Assembly (NCBI GenBank): GCA_031254735.1
Contig: JAIRTU010000227.1
Location: 1-10,534 of the forward strand
Direction of reading: 5' to 3'
DNA: 10,534 nt
Origin: Bacteroidales bacterium
GTDB taxonomy: Bacteria > Bacteroidota > Bacteroidia > Bacteroidales > WCHB1-69
Part shown: positions 1 through 6,550 of the stretch, piece after piece
Numbering within the stretch: the stretch's first letter is position 1
How the letters are laid out: the number at the start of each line of letters is the position of its first letter
Notes under the pieces: model-generated
Told to the model about the DNA's origin: nothing
Databases searched by the model: none
What the model saw: the letters and a program-made list of their open reading frames with translations, nothing else
Position numbers and translations under genes: made by a program

Positions 1-64
1 CTCTTCGATCGAATTTATTTTGATATTTGTTCCGATTTTTTAACGGAGTATGAATATTTTATTA

Positions 65-72
65 TATTTTTG
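65..72 (+). promoter_or_regulatory. Possible promoter -7 element of tex
   Basis: TATTTTTG fits the Bacteroidetes TAnnTTTG element and lies 29 bases before the tex ATG, which would give a leader of about 20 bases. No TTG is found at the expected 19-22 base spacing upstream, so only half of the promoter is recognisable. The call rests on motif match and position alone. Confidence 0.4.
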
Positions 73-101
73 CTTTCGTAAAAAAATACAGCATATACTC
101 T

Positions 102-2228
102 ATGAATTTTTCGGCAAAAATTGCACAGGAATTAAACCTTTCGGTAGAACATGTTCAGAATGTTATTGACTTATTGGCAGAAGGAGCAACCATTGCTTTC
201 ATTGCCCGCTATCGGAAAGAAGCCACAGGATCGATGAACGAAGTTTTTATCATTGCCGTCCGCGATCGGTTCAAACAATTGTTGGAAATGGAAGACCGCC
301 GAACGTCTATCCTGAAATCTATCCATGAACAGGGAAAATTAACACCCGAACTCAAAGAAAAAATAGAAAAAGCAGAAACATTGCAAGTATTGGAAGATTT
401 GTATCTTCCTTACAAACCCAAGCGAAAAACAAGAGCAAGCATCGCCAAAGAAAAAGGATTAGAACCTCTGTCCGATATGCTTTACAGGCAACAAAACGGC
501 GATGTAAAACTGTGGGCAGCCAAATTTATCAACCCTGAATTGGGCGTAGAAAGCGTAGAAGAGGCTTTGGCGGGGGCGCGTGATATTCTTGCAGAACGCA
601 TTTGTGAAGATGACGTTACACGTGCAAAATTGCGTAATTTGTTTACCCAAAAAGCACAGATAATTTCCAAAGTGGTCAAAGACAAAGAAATGGAGGGCGA
701 TAAATACAGCATTTATTTCGACAATACGGAATTGTTGAAAAAAACATCTTCGCATCGTGTCTTGGCGATGTTTCGCGGTGAAGATGAGGGTTTTCTACGC
801 TTGAAAGTAGAGCCGGACGAAATAGAAGCGTTGGAACTTATCGATAAAATTCATCTCAAAAGAGACAACAAATCTGCCGATCAGGTGGCAGATGCGATAG
901 AAGATTCGTACAAACGTCTGCTTCAACCTCAAATGGAAACCGAAATGCGACAGCAGGCAAAAATTCGTGCCGACAATGAGGCTATCCGTATCTTCTCCGA
1001 CAATGTGCGGCAGTTGTTGCTGGCTTCGCCTTTGGGAGAAAAAGTGGTAATGGCTATCGACCCCGGTTTCAGAACGGGTTGCAAGGTGGTTGTTTTAGAC
1101 AGACATGGCAATTTATTGGAAAATACGGCAATATTTCCACACCCGCCGCAAATAGAAGTCCACCAAGCCAACGAGACGGTTAAAAATCTGACAAAAAAAT
1201 ACAAGGTAGAAGCAATTGCTATCGGCAACGGAACGGCAGGCAGAGAAACAGAAAACTTTATCCGGCATGTCGATTTTGAAGAAAAACCGGTTATTGTGAT
1301 GGTCAACGAGAATGGGGCTTCGGTGTATTCGGCGTCGGAAGTGGCACGCGAAGAATTTCCCGATCATGATATTACGGTCAAAGGTGCGGTGTCTATTGGT
1401 CGCCGGTTGATGGATCCTTTGTCGGAGTTGATAAAGATAGACCCGAAATCCATAGGTGTGGGTCAATATCAACACGACGTCAATCAAAAGAAACTGCAAG
1501 AGAGTTTGGAAGAAACGGCGTCGAGTTGTGTGAATTTGGTTGGGGTGGAAGTAAATACCGCAAGCAAAGAGTTGTTGGGTTATGTTTCGGGCATAGGAGC
1601 TGTTCTTGCGAAAAATATTGTGGCTTATCGCAAAGAACAGGGCGGATTTTCCTCGAAAGCGGCGTTGAAGAAAGTGCCTCGTTTCGGCGAGAAAGCGTTT
1701 GAACAATCGGCGGGTTTTTTGCGTATTCGTGATGCGAAAAATCCGTTAGACCAAAGTGCCGTACACCCTGAAAGTTATCATATTGTAGAAAAAATGGCAG
1801 CCTCTTTGCAATGTTCCGTCAACGATTTGGTAGCAAACGAATCGTTGCAGAAGCAAATCAACATACGCAATTTCATCACTCCGGCGGTGGGCATTCCCAC
1901 GTTGACCGACATTATGAAAGAGTTGTCGAAACCCGGTCGCGACCCTCGTCAGGAGTTTGACTTGTTTGAATTTGACCACAACATAAGCAACATTTCCGAC
2001 CTTCAACCCGGCATGATACTCACCGGTGTAATTGTCAATATTGCGGCTTTTGGCTGTTTTGTCGATATTGGCGTACATCAAGACGGATTGGTTCATATCA
2101 GTCAAATGTCAAAAAAATACATCAACGACCCCAATACGATAGTCAAACTGAATCAGAAAATCAAAGTGAAAGTCTTGGAAGCAGACGCCCGCAGGAAACG
2201 AATTTCTTTATCGATGCTGTTGGATTAG
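102..2228 (+). CDS. tex: Tex family RNA-binding transcriptional accessory protein
   Basis: A complete Tex protein of 708 residues, a usual length for the Bacteroidetes form (proteobacterial Tex is somewhat longer). Tex is a cytoplasmic nucleic-acid-binding protein related to eukaryotic Spt6 and linked to transcription. Domains in order: helical Tex N-terminal region (about 1-190); a YqgF/RNase H-like fold starting near residue 316 with the motif AIDPGFRTG (D320); a helix-hairpin-helix segment from about 490 (GYVSGIGAVLAKNIVAYR, then FSSKAALKKVPRFG); and a C-terminal S1 domain (about 634-708) with FGCFVDIGVHQDGLVHISQMS. The ATG at 102 is the first in-frame start and begins directly with the conserved N-terminal helix. 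No operon partner is visible: the next gene converges and its stop overlaps that of tex. Nothing looks damaged. Family assignment is firm; the precise role in this organism is inferred. Confidence 0.96.
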   Translation: MNFSAKIAQELNLSVEHVQNVIDLLAEGATIAFIARYRKEATGSMNEVFIIAVRDRFKQLLEMEDRRTSILKSIHEQGKLTPELKEKIEKAETLQVLEDLYLPYKPKRKTRASIAKEKGLEPLSDMLYRQQNGDVKLWAAKFINPELGVESVEEALAGARDILAERICEDDVTRAKLRNLFTQKAQIISKVVKDKEMEGDKYSIYFDNTELLKKTSSHRVLAMFRGEDEGFLRLKVEPDEIEALELIDKIHLKRDNKSADQVADAIEDSYKRLLQPQMETEMRQQAKIRADNEAIRIFSDNVRQLLLASPLGEKVVMAIDPGFRTGCKVVVLDRHGNLLENTAIFPHPPQIEVHQANETVKNLTKKYKVEAIAIGNGTAGRETENFIRHVDFEEKPVIVMVNENGASVYSASEVAREEFPDHDITVKGAVSIGRRLMDPLSELIKIDPKSIGVGQYQHDVNQKKLQESLEETASSCVNLVGVEVNTASKELLGYVSGIGAVLAKNIVAYRKEQGGFSSKAALKKVPRFGEKAFEQSAGFLRIRDAKNPLDQSAVHPESYHIVEKMAASLQCSVNDLVANESLQKQINIRNFITPAVGIPTLTDIMKELSKPGRDPRQEFDLFEFDHNISNISDLQPGMILTGVIVNIAAFGCFVDIGVHQDGLVHISQMSKKYINDPNTIVKLNQKIKVKVLEADARRKRISLSMLLD

Positions 2229-2728
2229 AAAATATTACGGATTGTGATTTGTGCGATAAAAATCAGTGCGCATACATAACAGATATATTCTTCAATTTTA
2301 TGGATAAGAACATCTTTTGTCCAAGCATATTTTTTTGCAGCAAGAATATAAAATTGTCTCTCTTGCTCATCTTTACATTTGGTCATAATAACCAAATGTT
2401 TGCTCCAACTAATTTCTGCAACTAATGGTTGCAGAAATTTATTTCCGTGATACTCAGCATAAAACTGTTGCATGTACCATATATTCCTTGCGCCAAATCC
2501 CTGTATTCCGGGAAATTCTTTTTGCAAATCTTTTGACAAAGTCTCCACTACCGATTTTCCCCAACCCAAGTGAAGTTGTTTCTCAGTAATGAGTCTGCCT
2601 ATATCCCAATAAAGCGAAATCATTTCTTTATTTACGGCTTTCATCGCTTCGTATTGAGCCGTTCGTATTCGTTGTTTTATTTCGATAAAGAACTGATTAT
2701 AATGTTGTTGCGGTAGAATATCTTCCAT
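2225..2728 (-). pseudogene. Truncated DUF1016 N-terminal domain protein (YhcG/PDDEXK-type nuclease remnant)
   Basis: The 167-residue frame begins like an intact DUF1016/YhcG family protein. Recognisable family segments are NKEMISLYWDIGRLI, GWGKSVVETLSKDLQKEFP, GFGARNIWYMQQFY, LVAEISWSKHLVIM and WTKDVLIHKIEE. Family members normally run to about 340-380 residues, with a C-terminal PD-(D/E)XK nuclease-like domain after this point. Here family-like sequence stops near residue 147 (about position 2288), and the last 20 residues are hydrophobic and unrelated (ending ITIRNIF). The stop then falls on the tex stop codon. I checked the other minus-strand frames across 2229-2290 and saw no continuation, so the nuclease half appears deleted rather than frameshifted. 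The protein would probably lack nuclease activity. A -7-like TATTTTTG sits upstream on the minus strand. It could still be expressed as an N-domain-only protein, but decay is the simpler reading. Confidence 0.8.
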
Positions 2729-2764
2729 TGTTTGAATTGTTTGATTTACTAAAAAAAGACTTTA

Positions 2765-2772
2765 CAAAAATA
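2765..2772 (-). promoter_or_regulatory. Possible -7 element for the DUF1016 remnant
   Basis: On the minus strand this reads TATTTTTG, matching TAnnTTTG, 37 bases before the remnant's ATG. No TTG is present 19-22 bases further upstream, so the promoter is only half matched and may no longer work. Confidence 0.3.
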
Positions 2773-2790
2773 AACAATTTATTTCAAGTA

Positions 2791-2910
2791 CCGAAAAAAA
2801 ACGTAAAACACTTGCATATCTCCGAAAAATGTGGTATCTTTGTAAGATCGGTGGTTGGGTTTTTGCAGATAACGCAACGAAAAATAGCATTCACCATTCA
2901 TTATTTGCTG
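2791..2910 (+). repeat. Promoter-bearing dispersed repeat, copy A
   Basis: Bases 2811-2851 are identical over 41 bases to the reverse complement of 10412-10452. The match extends upstream through an A-run block (cgA8-9 acg, then taaaa), with one-base length differences. On the downstream side weaker shared blocks follow: TTTTGC, then ACrCAACrAAAAA, then GCATT and ATTCA-rich sequence. Outer limits are approximate because similarity fades gradually. There are no terminal inverted repeats, target-site duplications or coding capacity, so a classical insertion sequence is not supported. Confidence 0.8.
2812..2842 (+). promoter_or_regulatory. Strong Bacteroidetes-type promoter within repeat copy A
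   Basis: TTG (2812-2814), a 20-base spacer, and TATCTTTG (2835-2842) match the Bacteroidetes primary-sigma pattern (TTG, 19-22 bases, TAnnTTTG) on the plus strand. Transcription would begin near 2849, about 186 bases before the lipoprotein ATG. It could supply a long leader for that gene or make a separate short RNA; a second -7 motif nearer the gene leaves both possible. Confidence 0.65.
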
Positions 2911-2984
2911 TTTACGCTTATTTGGCATCACCGAAATACCGGGATTTTCGGCAATCTTTAAACCTTTGAGACCGAAATTATGTT

Positions 2985-2992
2985 TATTTTTG
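2985..2992 (+). promoter_or_regulatory. Proximal promoter -7 element of the MbnP-like gene
   Basis: TATTTTTG fits TAnnTTTG and sits 43 bases before the ATG at 3035. A TTTG at 2965-2968 could be the upstream element, but its spacing of 16 bases is shorter than usual. If used, it gives a leader of about 35 bases. Confidence 0.45.
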
Positions 2993-3034
2993 TAAAATGA
3001 ATTTTTCCGAAATTAAAATAGAAAGAATATTCGC

Positions 3035-3823
3035 ATGAAAAAAGAAATATATTGCATACTGTCCGTATGTCTGTTTTTGGCGGTTTCCTGCCGTGAAAAA
3101 CCTGTTATCGACAAGCGTATACCGCTTTCCGTTCAGTTTATCCATCGTGTGGACGGCGTTCCGATTGTCTTGGACACAAAACATTACAGCAACGAGGCGG
3201 GAAATAAGTATATTGTCAACGAAATCAAATACTTCATTTCCGAGTTGCATTTTTACAAGAACGATAAAACCAAAATCGCCGTTCGGCAAAACAAGGGCAT
3301 TCATTACGTGGATACGGACTATCCCAATACTCTTTTTTGGACTATTTCCGAAAATATTCCCGAAGGACATTACGATTCGATAGGTTTCACTTTCGGGTTG
3401 AATGCCGCAGATAATTATTCGTATCGCTTTGTCAATCCTCCCGAATCGAATATGTCGTGGCCCCAATTGTTGGGCGGCGGGTATCATTATATGATGATCA
3501 ACGGAAAATTTTTAAAGGACGATTCTACTTATTCTCCGCTGAATATTCATTTGGGAAGAGGACAGATATATCGAGGCTCGACCCAAAGCATAGACTCGCT
3601 TATCGGCTTTGTGGATAATCATTTTTCGGTTGTGTTGAAAAAATCTTTCCGGATCAGGAAAGGTCATGCAACCGATTTGACTTTCGTGATGAATATGGAA
3701 AATTGGTTTAAAAATCCGTTTATCTACGATTTCAACTATTGGGGAAGCCATATCATGCAAAATCAGCCCGCCATGCAAATGCTCAAAGAAAACGGACGGA
3801 ATGTTTTTTCGGCGGAAGAATAG
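3035..3823 (+). CDS. MbnP-like domain lipoprotein
   Basis: A 262-residue predicted lipoprotein. The N-terminus has a lysine start, a hydrophobic stretch and a lipobox ending LAVSC, placing the lipidated cysteine at C19, so the mature protein should be membrane-anchored outside the cytoplasm. The body resembles the MbnP-like family (named for a periplasmic protein of the methanobactin copper system): an early strand LSVQFIHRVDGVPIVLD, then IVNEIKYFISELHFY, then SIGFTFGLNAADN, and the characteristic MSWPQLLGGGYHYMMINGKF. In other bacteria MbnP proteins often sit beside an MbnH-type di-haem peroxidase, but none is visible here: the gene stands alone between a decayed gene and a convergent gene, and is closed by a strong terminator. 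Metal binding is known for some relatives and only inferred here. The ATG at 3035 gives a well-formed signal peptide. Confidence 0.82.
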   Translation: MKKEIYCILSVCLFLAVSCREKPVIDKRIPLSVQFIHRVDGVPIVLDTKHYSNEAGNKYIVNEIKYFISELHFYKNDKTKIAVRQNKGIHYVDTDYPNTLFWTISENIPEGHYDSIGFTFGLNAADNYSYRFVNPPESNMSWPQLLGGGYHYMMINGKFLKDDSTYSPLNIHLGRGQIYRGSTQSIDSLIGFVDNHFSVVLKKSFRIRKGHATDLTFVMNMENWFKNPFIYDFNYWGSHIMQNQPAMQMLKENGRNVFSAEE

Positions 3824-3868
3824 AAGATTTCACGCCGTTGGTTGGCGGCGACGGAAACAATCAATGAA

Positions 3869-3908
3869 AAAACGCCGTCATTCCACATTTGAAGAATGAC
3901 GGCGTTTT
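3869..3908. terminator. Bidirectional intrinsic terminator
   Basis: A perfect 15-bp stem pairs 3869-3883 with 3894-3908 (core aacgccgtcattc / gaatgacggcgtt) around a 10-base loop. It is followed by a T-run on the plus strand and preceded by six A's, which form the T-run for minus-strand transcripts. It lies between the stops of two convergent genes (3823 and 3937), so it can end transcription from both sides. Confidence 0.93.
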
Positions 3909-3936
3909 TATTTTATCCCGTATAAAACTTTACAAA

Positions 3937-4887
3937 TTATTTATATTCATAATGAATGGTACGAATTGATTCTTCTTGATACCATTCATTTCCGTAAGTA
4001 TATCTCACGGTTTGAGTTGCCGGAAAATCATTTTCGTATGTGTATTCAAATTTTACAGTGTATTCCGGATCGTCTTTACTCGAGAGCGTCAAAACATTGT
4101 TTTCCGATTGGATAAAAGATCCATCTTCACTGAGTGCAGCAGCTCCGAGGAATGATTTATAGTGCGGATTTTTATACTTATCGTATGTGAAAACATACGT
4201 GGAATTGTATCCGTCTTCATCTGTGATTTTTTGTTCAATGATATTATTACCATCGTAGGTCAATTCAATAATCCTTGTTTCAATCTCTGTTGATTTCCTG
4301 CCTTTTTTTGCAGCACTTTTGGCTAATATATCCGAAAAACCGGTGGGAAGAACCAACGCCATAATTGATTCCATGCGATTTGCGGAAGCAAGCGTCTGTT
4401 TATCGGCATTATTGCTCTTTTGGTGTAATATAGGGTAATAACGATCATCATAGTAATAGTAATACTGACAAATCATTCGTGTGATTTTTTTGTCTTCCCG
4501 AGCATCAATACTGATACTGAATATTGTTTTATCATCCTCAATCGCCTCAACTTTATCGAGTAAAGATTTTTTATAGGTAAAGTTTACCGTCATTTCACCC
4601 ATTTCTATTTTTTCAAGTTGATTTCCTTTGTAAATAAAATTGGAGGGCCAATCTTCGCTATTTTCGATTTGAGTAAGCTTTTTTCCTTTCCAATGCCAAA
4701 TTTGATCAAGATATTTATGGCTGTCTTGATTTACTAATTCGCCGTTTTGATAAATTTCGTACGAATACTCATAATGAATCTTGGAAATTTTTTCTTTGGG
4801 TTTGTAAACACCTTCTTTGTTGCAGGACGTAAATCCAAAAGCCAAAATCAGCGAAAGAACGCCTGCTTTTAATAAATAATTTCTCAT
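3937..4887 (-). CDS. Hypothetical lipoprotein, YD-repeat-like beta-strand protein
   Basis: I do not recognise a named family with confidence. The 316-residue product starts with a lipoprotein signal: hydrophobic residues 5-19 and a lipobox ending FTSC, with the cysteine at C22, followed by NKEG. The mature part is rich in tyrosine, charged residues and repeated short beta-like units of the type FIYKGNQLEKIE, FTYKKSLLDKVE, LTYDGNNIIEQK and FTYDKYKNPHYK. These resemble degenerate YD/RHS-like repeats and the DUF4595-type surface lipoproteins of Bacteroidetes. A tyrosine cluster (QYYYYYDDRYY) lies mid-protein. There is no catalytic motif. It is likely anchored at the cell envelope. The HTH gene upstream is on the same strand 119 bases away, but a separate -7 motif (4958-4965) suggests independent transcription. 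The 3' end is shielded by the shared terminator. Confidence 0.8.
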   Translation of the reverse strand: MRNYLLKAGVLSLILAFGFTSCNKEGVYKPKEKISKIHYEYSYEIYQNGELVNQDSHKYLDQIWHWKGKKLTQIENSEDWPSNFIYKGNQLEKIEMGEMTVNFTYKKSLLDKVEAIEDDKTIFSISIDAREDKKITRMICQYYYYYDDRYYPILHQKSNNADKQTLASANRMESIMALVLPTGFSDILAKSAAKKGRKSTEIETRIIELTYDGNNIIEQKITDEDGYNSTYVFTYDKYKNPHYKSFLGAAALSEDGSFIQSENNVLTLSSKDDPEYTVKFEYTYENDFPATQTVRYTYGNEWYQEESIRTIHYEYK

Positions 4888-4957
4888 ATTTCTTTTGCTT
4901 GGTTATATCCCATTAAGCACATCGGGTTTAATTTTATTTTGTTTGAATTTTATTTCA

Positions 4958-4965
4958 CAAAAGTA
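4958..4965 (-). promoter_or_regulatory. Possible -7 element of the hypothetical lipoprotein
   Basis: On the minus strand this reads TACTTTTG, matching TAnnTTTG, about 70 bases before the ATG at 4887. The nearest upstream TTTG is 26 bases away, outside the usual spacing, so the upstream element is weak. Confidence 0.4.
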
Positions 4966-5006
4966 CCGGGAATATTGTTGTATATGCTCCGCAAATCGTC
5001 AAAAAT

Positions 5007-5324
5007 TTATACATTTTCGTCAATAATTTTTACGCCATCTTTTATGTGTTTGATATTTAACTTATTATCTTTTAACTCAATGGCTAAAGTAATGTGAGTA
5101 TTTAAAAGTAAAGCATCATTTAAAAGATATTCTTCCAAAAAATTATAATCAAGCGCCTCCGAAATCAAAATCAATTTGTCTATATCGATGCTTTTTGCTT
5201 CAAAAATATTGTAAATGCTTGCACGACTGCAATGAATGGCTTTTGCAAATTGAGCAATGCTGATGTTTTTTTGTTCAAACTGTTGTTTGATTAATCTGCC
5301 GATATATATGTTACGATACCTCAT
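5007..5324 (-). CDS. Small XRE-type helix-turn-helix DNA-binding protein
   Basis: A 105-residue protein whose N-terminal half is a Cro/C1-like helix-turn-helix domain (about residues 8-62). Visible signature: IGRLIKQQFEQKNISIAQFAKAI, then CSRASIYNIFEAKSIDIDKLILISEALDYNF, the usual order of scaffold helix, recognition helix and closing helices. The remaining 40 or so residues (ITLAIELKDNKLNIKHIK) look like two beta strands and could be a small oligomerisation or ligand region; this is inference. It is preceded by a complete minus-strand promoter at 5401-5431. The gene is divergent from methylglyoxal synthase and upstream of a lipoprotein gene, so it may control either or itself. Small XRE proteins of this shape are common in Bacteroidales, and their targets are mostly unknown. 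No toxin-like neighbour is present. Confidence 0.85.
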   Translation of the reverse strand: MRYRNIYIGRLIKQQFEQKNISIAQFAKAIHCSRASIYNIFEAKSIDIDKLILISEALDYNFLEEYLLNDALLLNTHITLAIELKDNKLNIKHIKDGVKIIDENV

Positions 5325-5339
5325 TTCTATCTGTTTATG

Positions 5340-5370
5340 TTTGCTGAATTTTTATGAATTTATATTTTTG
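5340..5370 (+). promoter_or_regulatory. Candidate plus-strand promoter within the HTH-mgsA gap
   Basis: TTTG (5340-5343), a 19-base spacer and TATTTTTG (5363-5370) match the Bacteroidetes pattern facing mgsA. It lies about 240 bases before the likely mgsA start and overlaps the leader of the divergent HTH gene. In AT-rich sequence a chance match is possible. Confidence 0.35.
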
Positions 5371-5400
5371 CCCGTACTGTCCGAATTGTCAAACAGCATG

Positions 5401-5431
5401 CAAAAATAAAACAATTTTCTGTCTCTTGCAA
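5401..5431 (-). promoter_or_regulatory. Promoter of the HTH gene
   Basis: Read on the minus strand: TTG (5431-5429), a 20-base spacer, then TATTTTTG (5408-5401). Both elements and the spacing match the Bacteroidetes consensus. The leader to the ATG at 5324 would be about 70 bases. Confidence 0.6.
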
Positions 5432-5510
5432 TGCAAATGCCGATTTTTTTTGCCGATGGCTGTTTTTGTCGCTCACAATCAATTGTAACCGTTTCGTAAT
5501 TAAATTTGTA

Positions 5511-5518
5511 TACCTTTG
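5511..5518 (+). promoter_or_regulatory. Promoter -7 element of mgsA
   Basis: TACCTTTG matches TAnnTTTG. The nearest TTG (5483-5485) is 25 bases upstream, slightly too far, so the upstream element is uncertain. Initiation near 5525 would give a leader of about 85 bases to the ATG at 5609. The motif also overlaps a TTG at 5516 that would extend the reading frame, which argues against that start. Confidence 0.5.
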
Positions 5519-5608
5519 CAAAATCGTTTTCCGATGTCTTTATGCAGAATGTACATAGGCGGTAATGAAGACGTAACAGATTATAATTCAATGTATAAAC
5601 AGGTAAAA

Positions 5609-6079
5609 ATGAAGAAAAAGTTAACCATTGCTCTTGTAGCACACGACAGGCGGAAATTCGATATGGTGGAATGGGCGTTGCATAATGCGAAATTTTTGTC
5701 GCATCATTATTTGGTTTGCACCGGAACCACAGGGCATTTAATCGATGAAGCATTTGAAAAGGAAAATATTTTCGCGGAAATTTCGTGCATGCATTCGGGA
5801 CCTTTGGGCGGTGATGCCGAAATTGCCGCTATGGTGGTTCGTAAAGAGATAGATTTGGCAATTTTCCTTATAGACGATCTCAACGCACAGCCCCACGAAG
5901 CAGATATTCAAATGTTGCTCCGACAGTGCCGAGTGCATAATGTTCCGATAGCATGCAATCGCTACAGCGCCGATTTGATGATTACCAGTTCGTTGTGGGA
6001 CAACGATTTGTATCAACCCTCCGAACCGAAATACATCTATTTCGACAGAGATAAAGATTTTCCGAAAAATGAGGAATGA
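5609..6079 (+). CDS. mgsA: Methylglyoxal synthase
   Basis: MgsA converts dihydroxyacetone phosphate into methylglyoxal and phosphate, a cytoplasmic bypass of lower glycolysis used when sugar phosphates accumulate. From the ATG at 5609 the product has 156 residues (E. coli 152). Conserved motifs are all present: LTIALVAHD with H12 (E. coli H19), the phosphate-binding TGTTG (38-42), SGPLGGDAEIA with D69 matching the catalytic E. coli D71, and DLNAQPHEAD with H96 and D99 matching H98 and D101. The IACNRYSADLMI segment also fits the family. The frame is open further upstream, and ATGs at 5534, 5549 and 5591 are in frame. I prefer 5609 because family-like sequence begins there, but 5591 (162 residues) would bring the N-terminus closer to the E. 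coli length. The gene reads alone, divergent from an HTH regulator. Confidence 0.95.
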   Translation: MKKKLTIALVAHDRRKFDMVEWALHNAKFLSHHYLVCTGTTGHLIDEAFEKENIFAEISCMHSGPLGGDAEIAAMVVRKEIDLAIFLIDDLNAQPHEADIQMLLRQCRVHNVPIACNRYSADLMITSSLWDNDLYQPSEPKYIYFDRDKDFPKNEE

Positions 6080-6550
6080 GACAGGCAAACGGTGCGAAGT
6101 CGAAAAACGTAACCGGCACAAAATGAACAAATTCTCTGTCTTCAAGAGGGGAGGGGAATGTTTTTCCGAATGAAAAGCAAAAGGTGATTTTTTTTTGCCG
6201 GTAATATTCCGATGACAATTTGTATTTTTTTTAGTAAATTCTGTTTATTCATTCGTTACTTTATTTATTTTGATACAATAAATATACCTGTATTTAATGT
6301 ATTTAACATGTTTTCTTTCGGTTTTCCGAAATATATATCGCAAACAACGTCTCTCGACAATATGTTTCTTCGACAAAGATAACATATTTTTCAATTGCAG
6401 AGACGGTTTGAACGGCATTTTTTACTTTCGACAGTATAAATTTTCACTCATTTTTCATTTCTTCACTTTTTGTTCCCGGTTTTTGCTTACTTTTGTAATT
6501 GTAAAAAAGTTTGGTATCTTTAAGTTGAAAATCATAGAAAAACTCAAATA
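6080..6550. other. AT-rich 471-base gap between mgsA and the clbS-like gene
   Basis: No convincing gene is present. An 84-codon plus-strand frame (6297-6551) is rich in Phe/Ile/Lys as expected from AT-rich noncoding DNA and runs through the promoter of the next gene. Visible structures are an 8-bp AT-only inverted repeat (6262-6269 with 6277-6284), a small hairpin TTTCGG-tttt-CCGAAA (6316-6331), a minus-strand TATCTTTG at 6373-6380 without a matching upstream TTG, and the promoter at 6492-6522. No clear terminator for mgsA is seen. Confidence 0.55.
6492..6522 (+). promoter_or_regulatory. Promoter of the clbS-like / dtd / addB operon
   Basis: TTTG (6492-6495), a 19-base spacer and TATCTTTA (6515-6522) match the Bacteroidetes pattern except for the last base of the -7 element. 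It lies 28 bases before the ATG at 6551, giving a leader of about 20 bases. No equally good promoter is seen before the downstream genes. Confidence 0.6.

Larger units (their letters stand above)
2729..3034. other. 306-base intergenic region with repeat-borne promoter
   Basis: This gap lies between the outward-reading DUF1016 remnant and the MbnP-like lipoprotein. It holds a half promoter for the remnant (2765-2772), repeat copy A with a full plus-strand promoter (2811-2851), short degenerate ATTCA-type repeats (about 2888-2906), a weak hairpin CCGAAA/TTTCGG near 2931-2950 without a T-run, and a second plus-strand -7 element close to the lipoprotein start (2985-2992). A 77-codon plus-strand frame at 2728-2961 crosses the promoter repeat and has no protein-like character, so it is not called as a gene. 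Confidence 0.6.

Noticed and set aside
1113..1706. 197-codon minus-strand frame within tex
   Set aside because: It is an antisense shadow of a clearly conserved gene and has no recognisable domain.
2728..2961. 77-codon plus-strand frame in the gap before the MbnP-like gene
   Set aside because: It runs straight through the promoter repeat, has no family-like features, and its composition is that of AT-rich noncoding DNA.
5007..5324. Antitoxin of a toxin-antitoxin pair
   Set aside because: The HTH protein has no adjacent short partner gene; its neighbours are a lipoprotein and mgsA, with gaps of over 100 bases.
5516..5608. N-terminal extension of MgsA from the TTG at 5516
   Set aside because: The TTG lies inside the TACCTTTG promoter element, so it would not be within the transcript, and the added residues are not family-like.
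6262..6284. AT-only inverted repeat as an operator or terminator
   Set aside because: Eight AT-only pairs in a very AT-rich gap are expected by chance, and no T-run or promoter is placed to use it.
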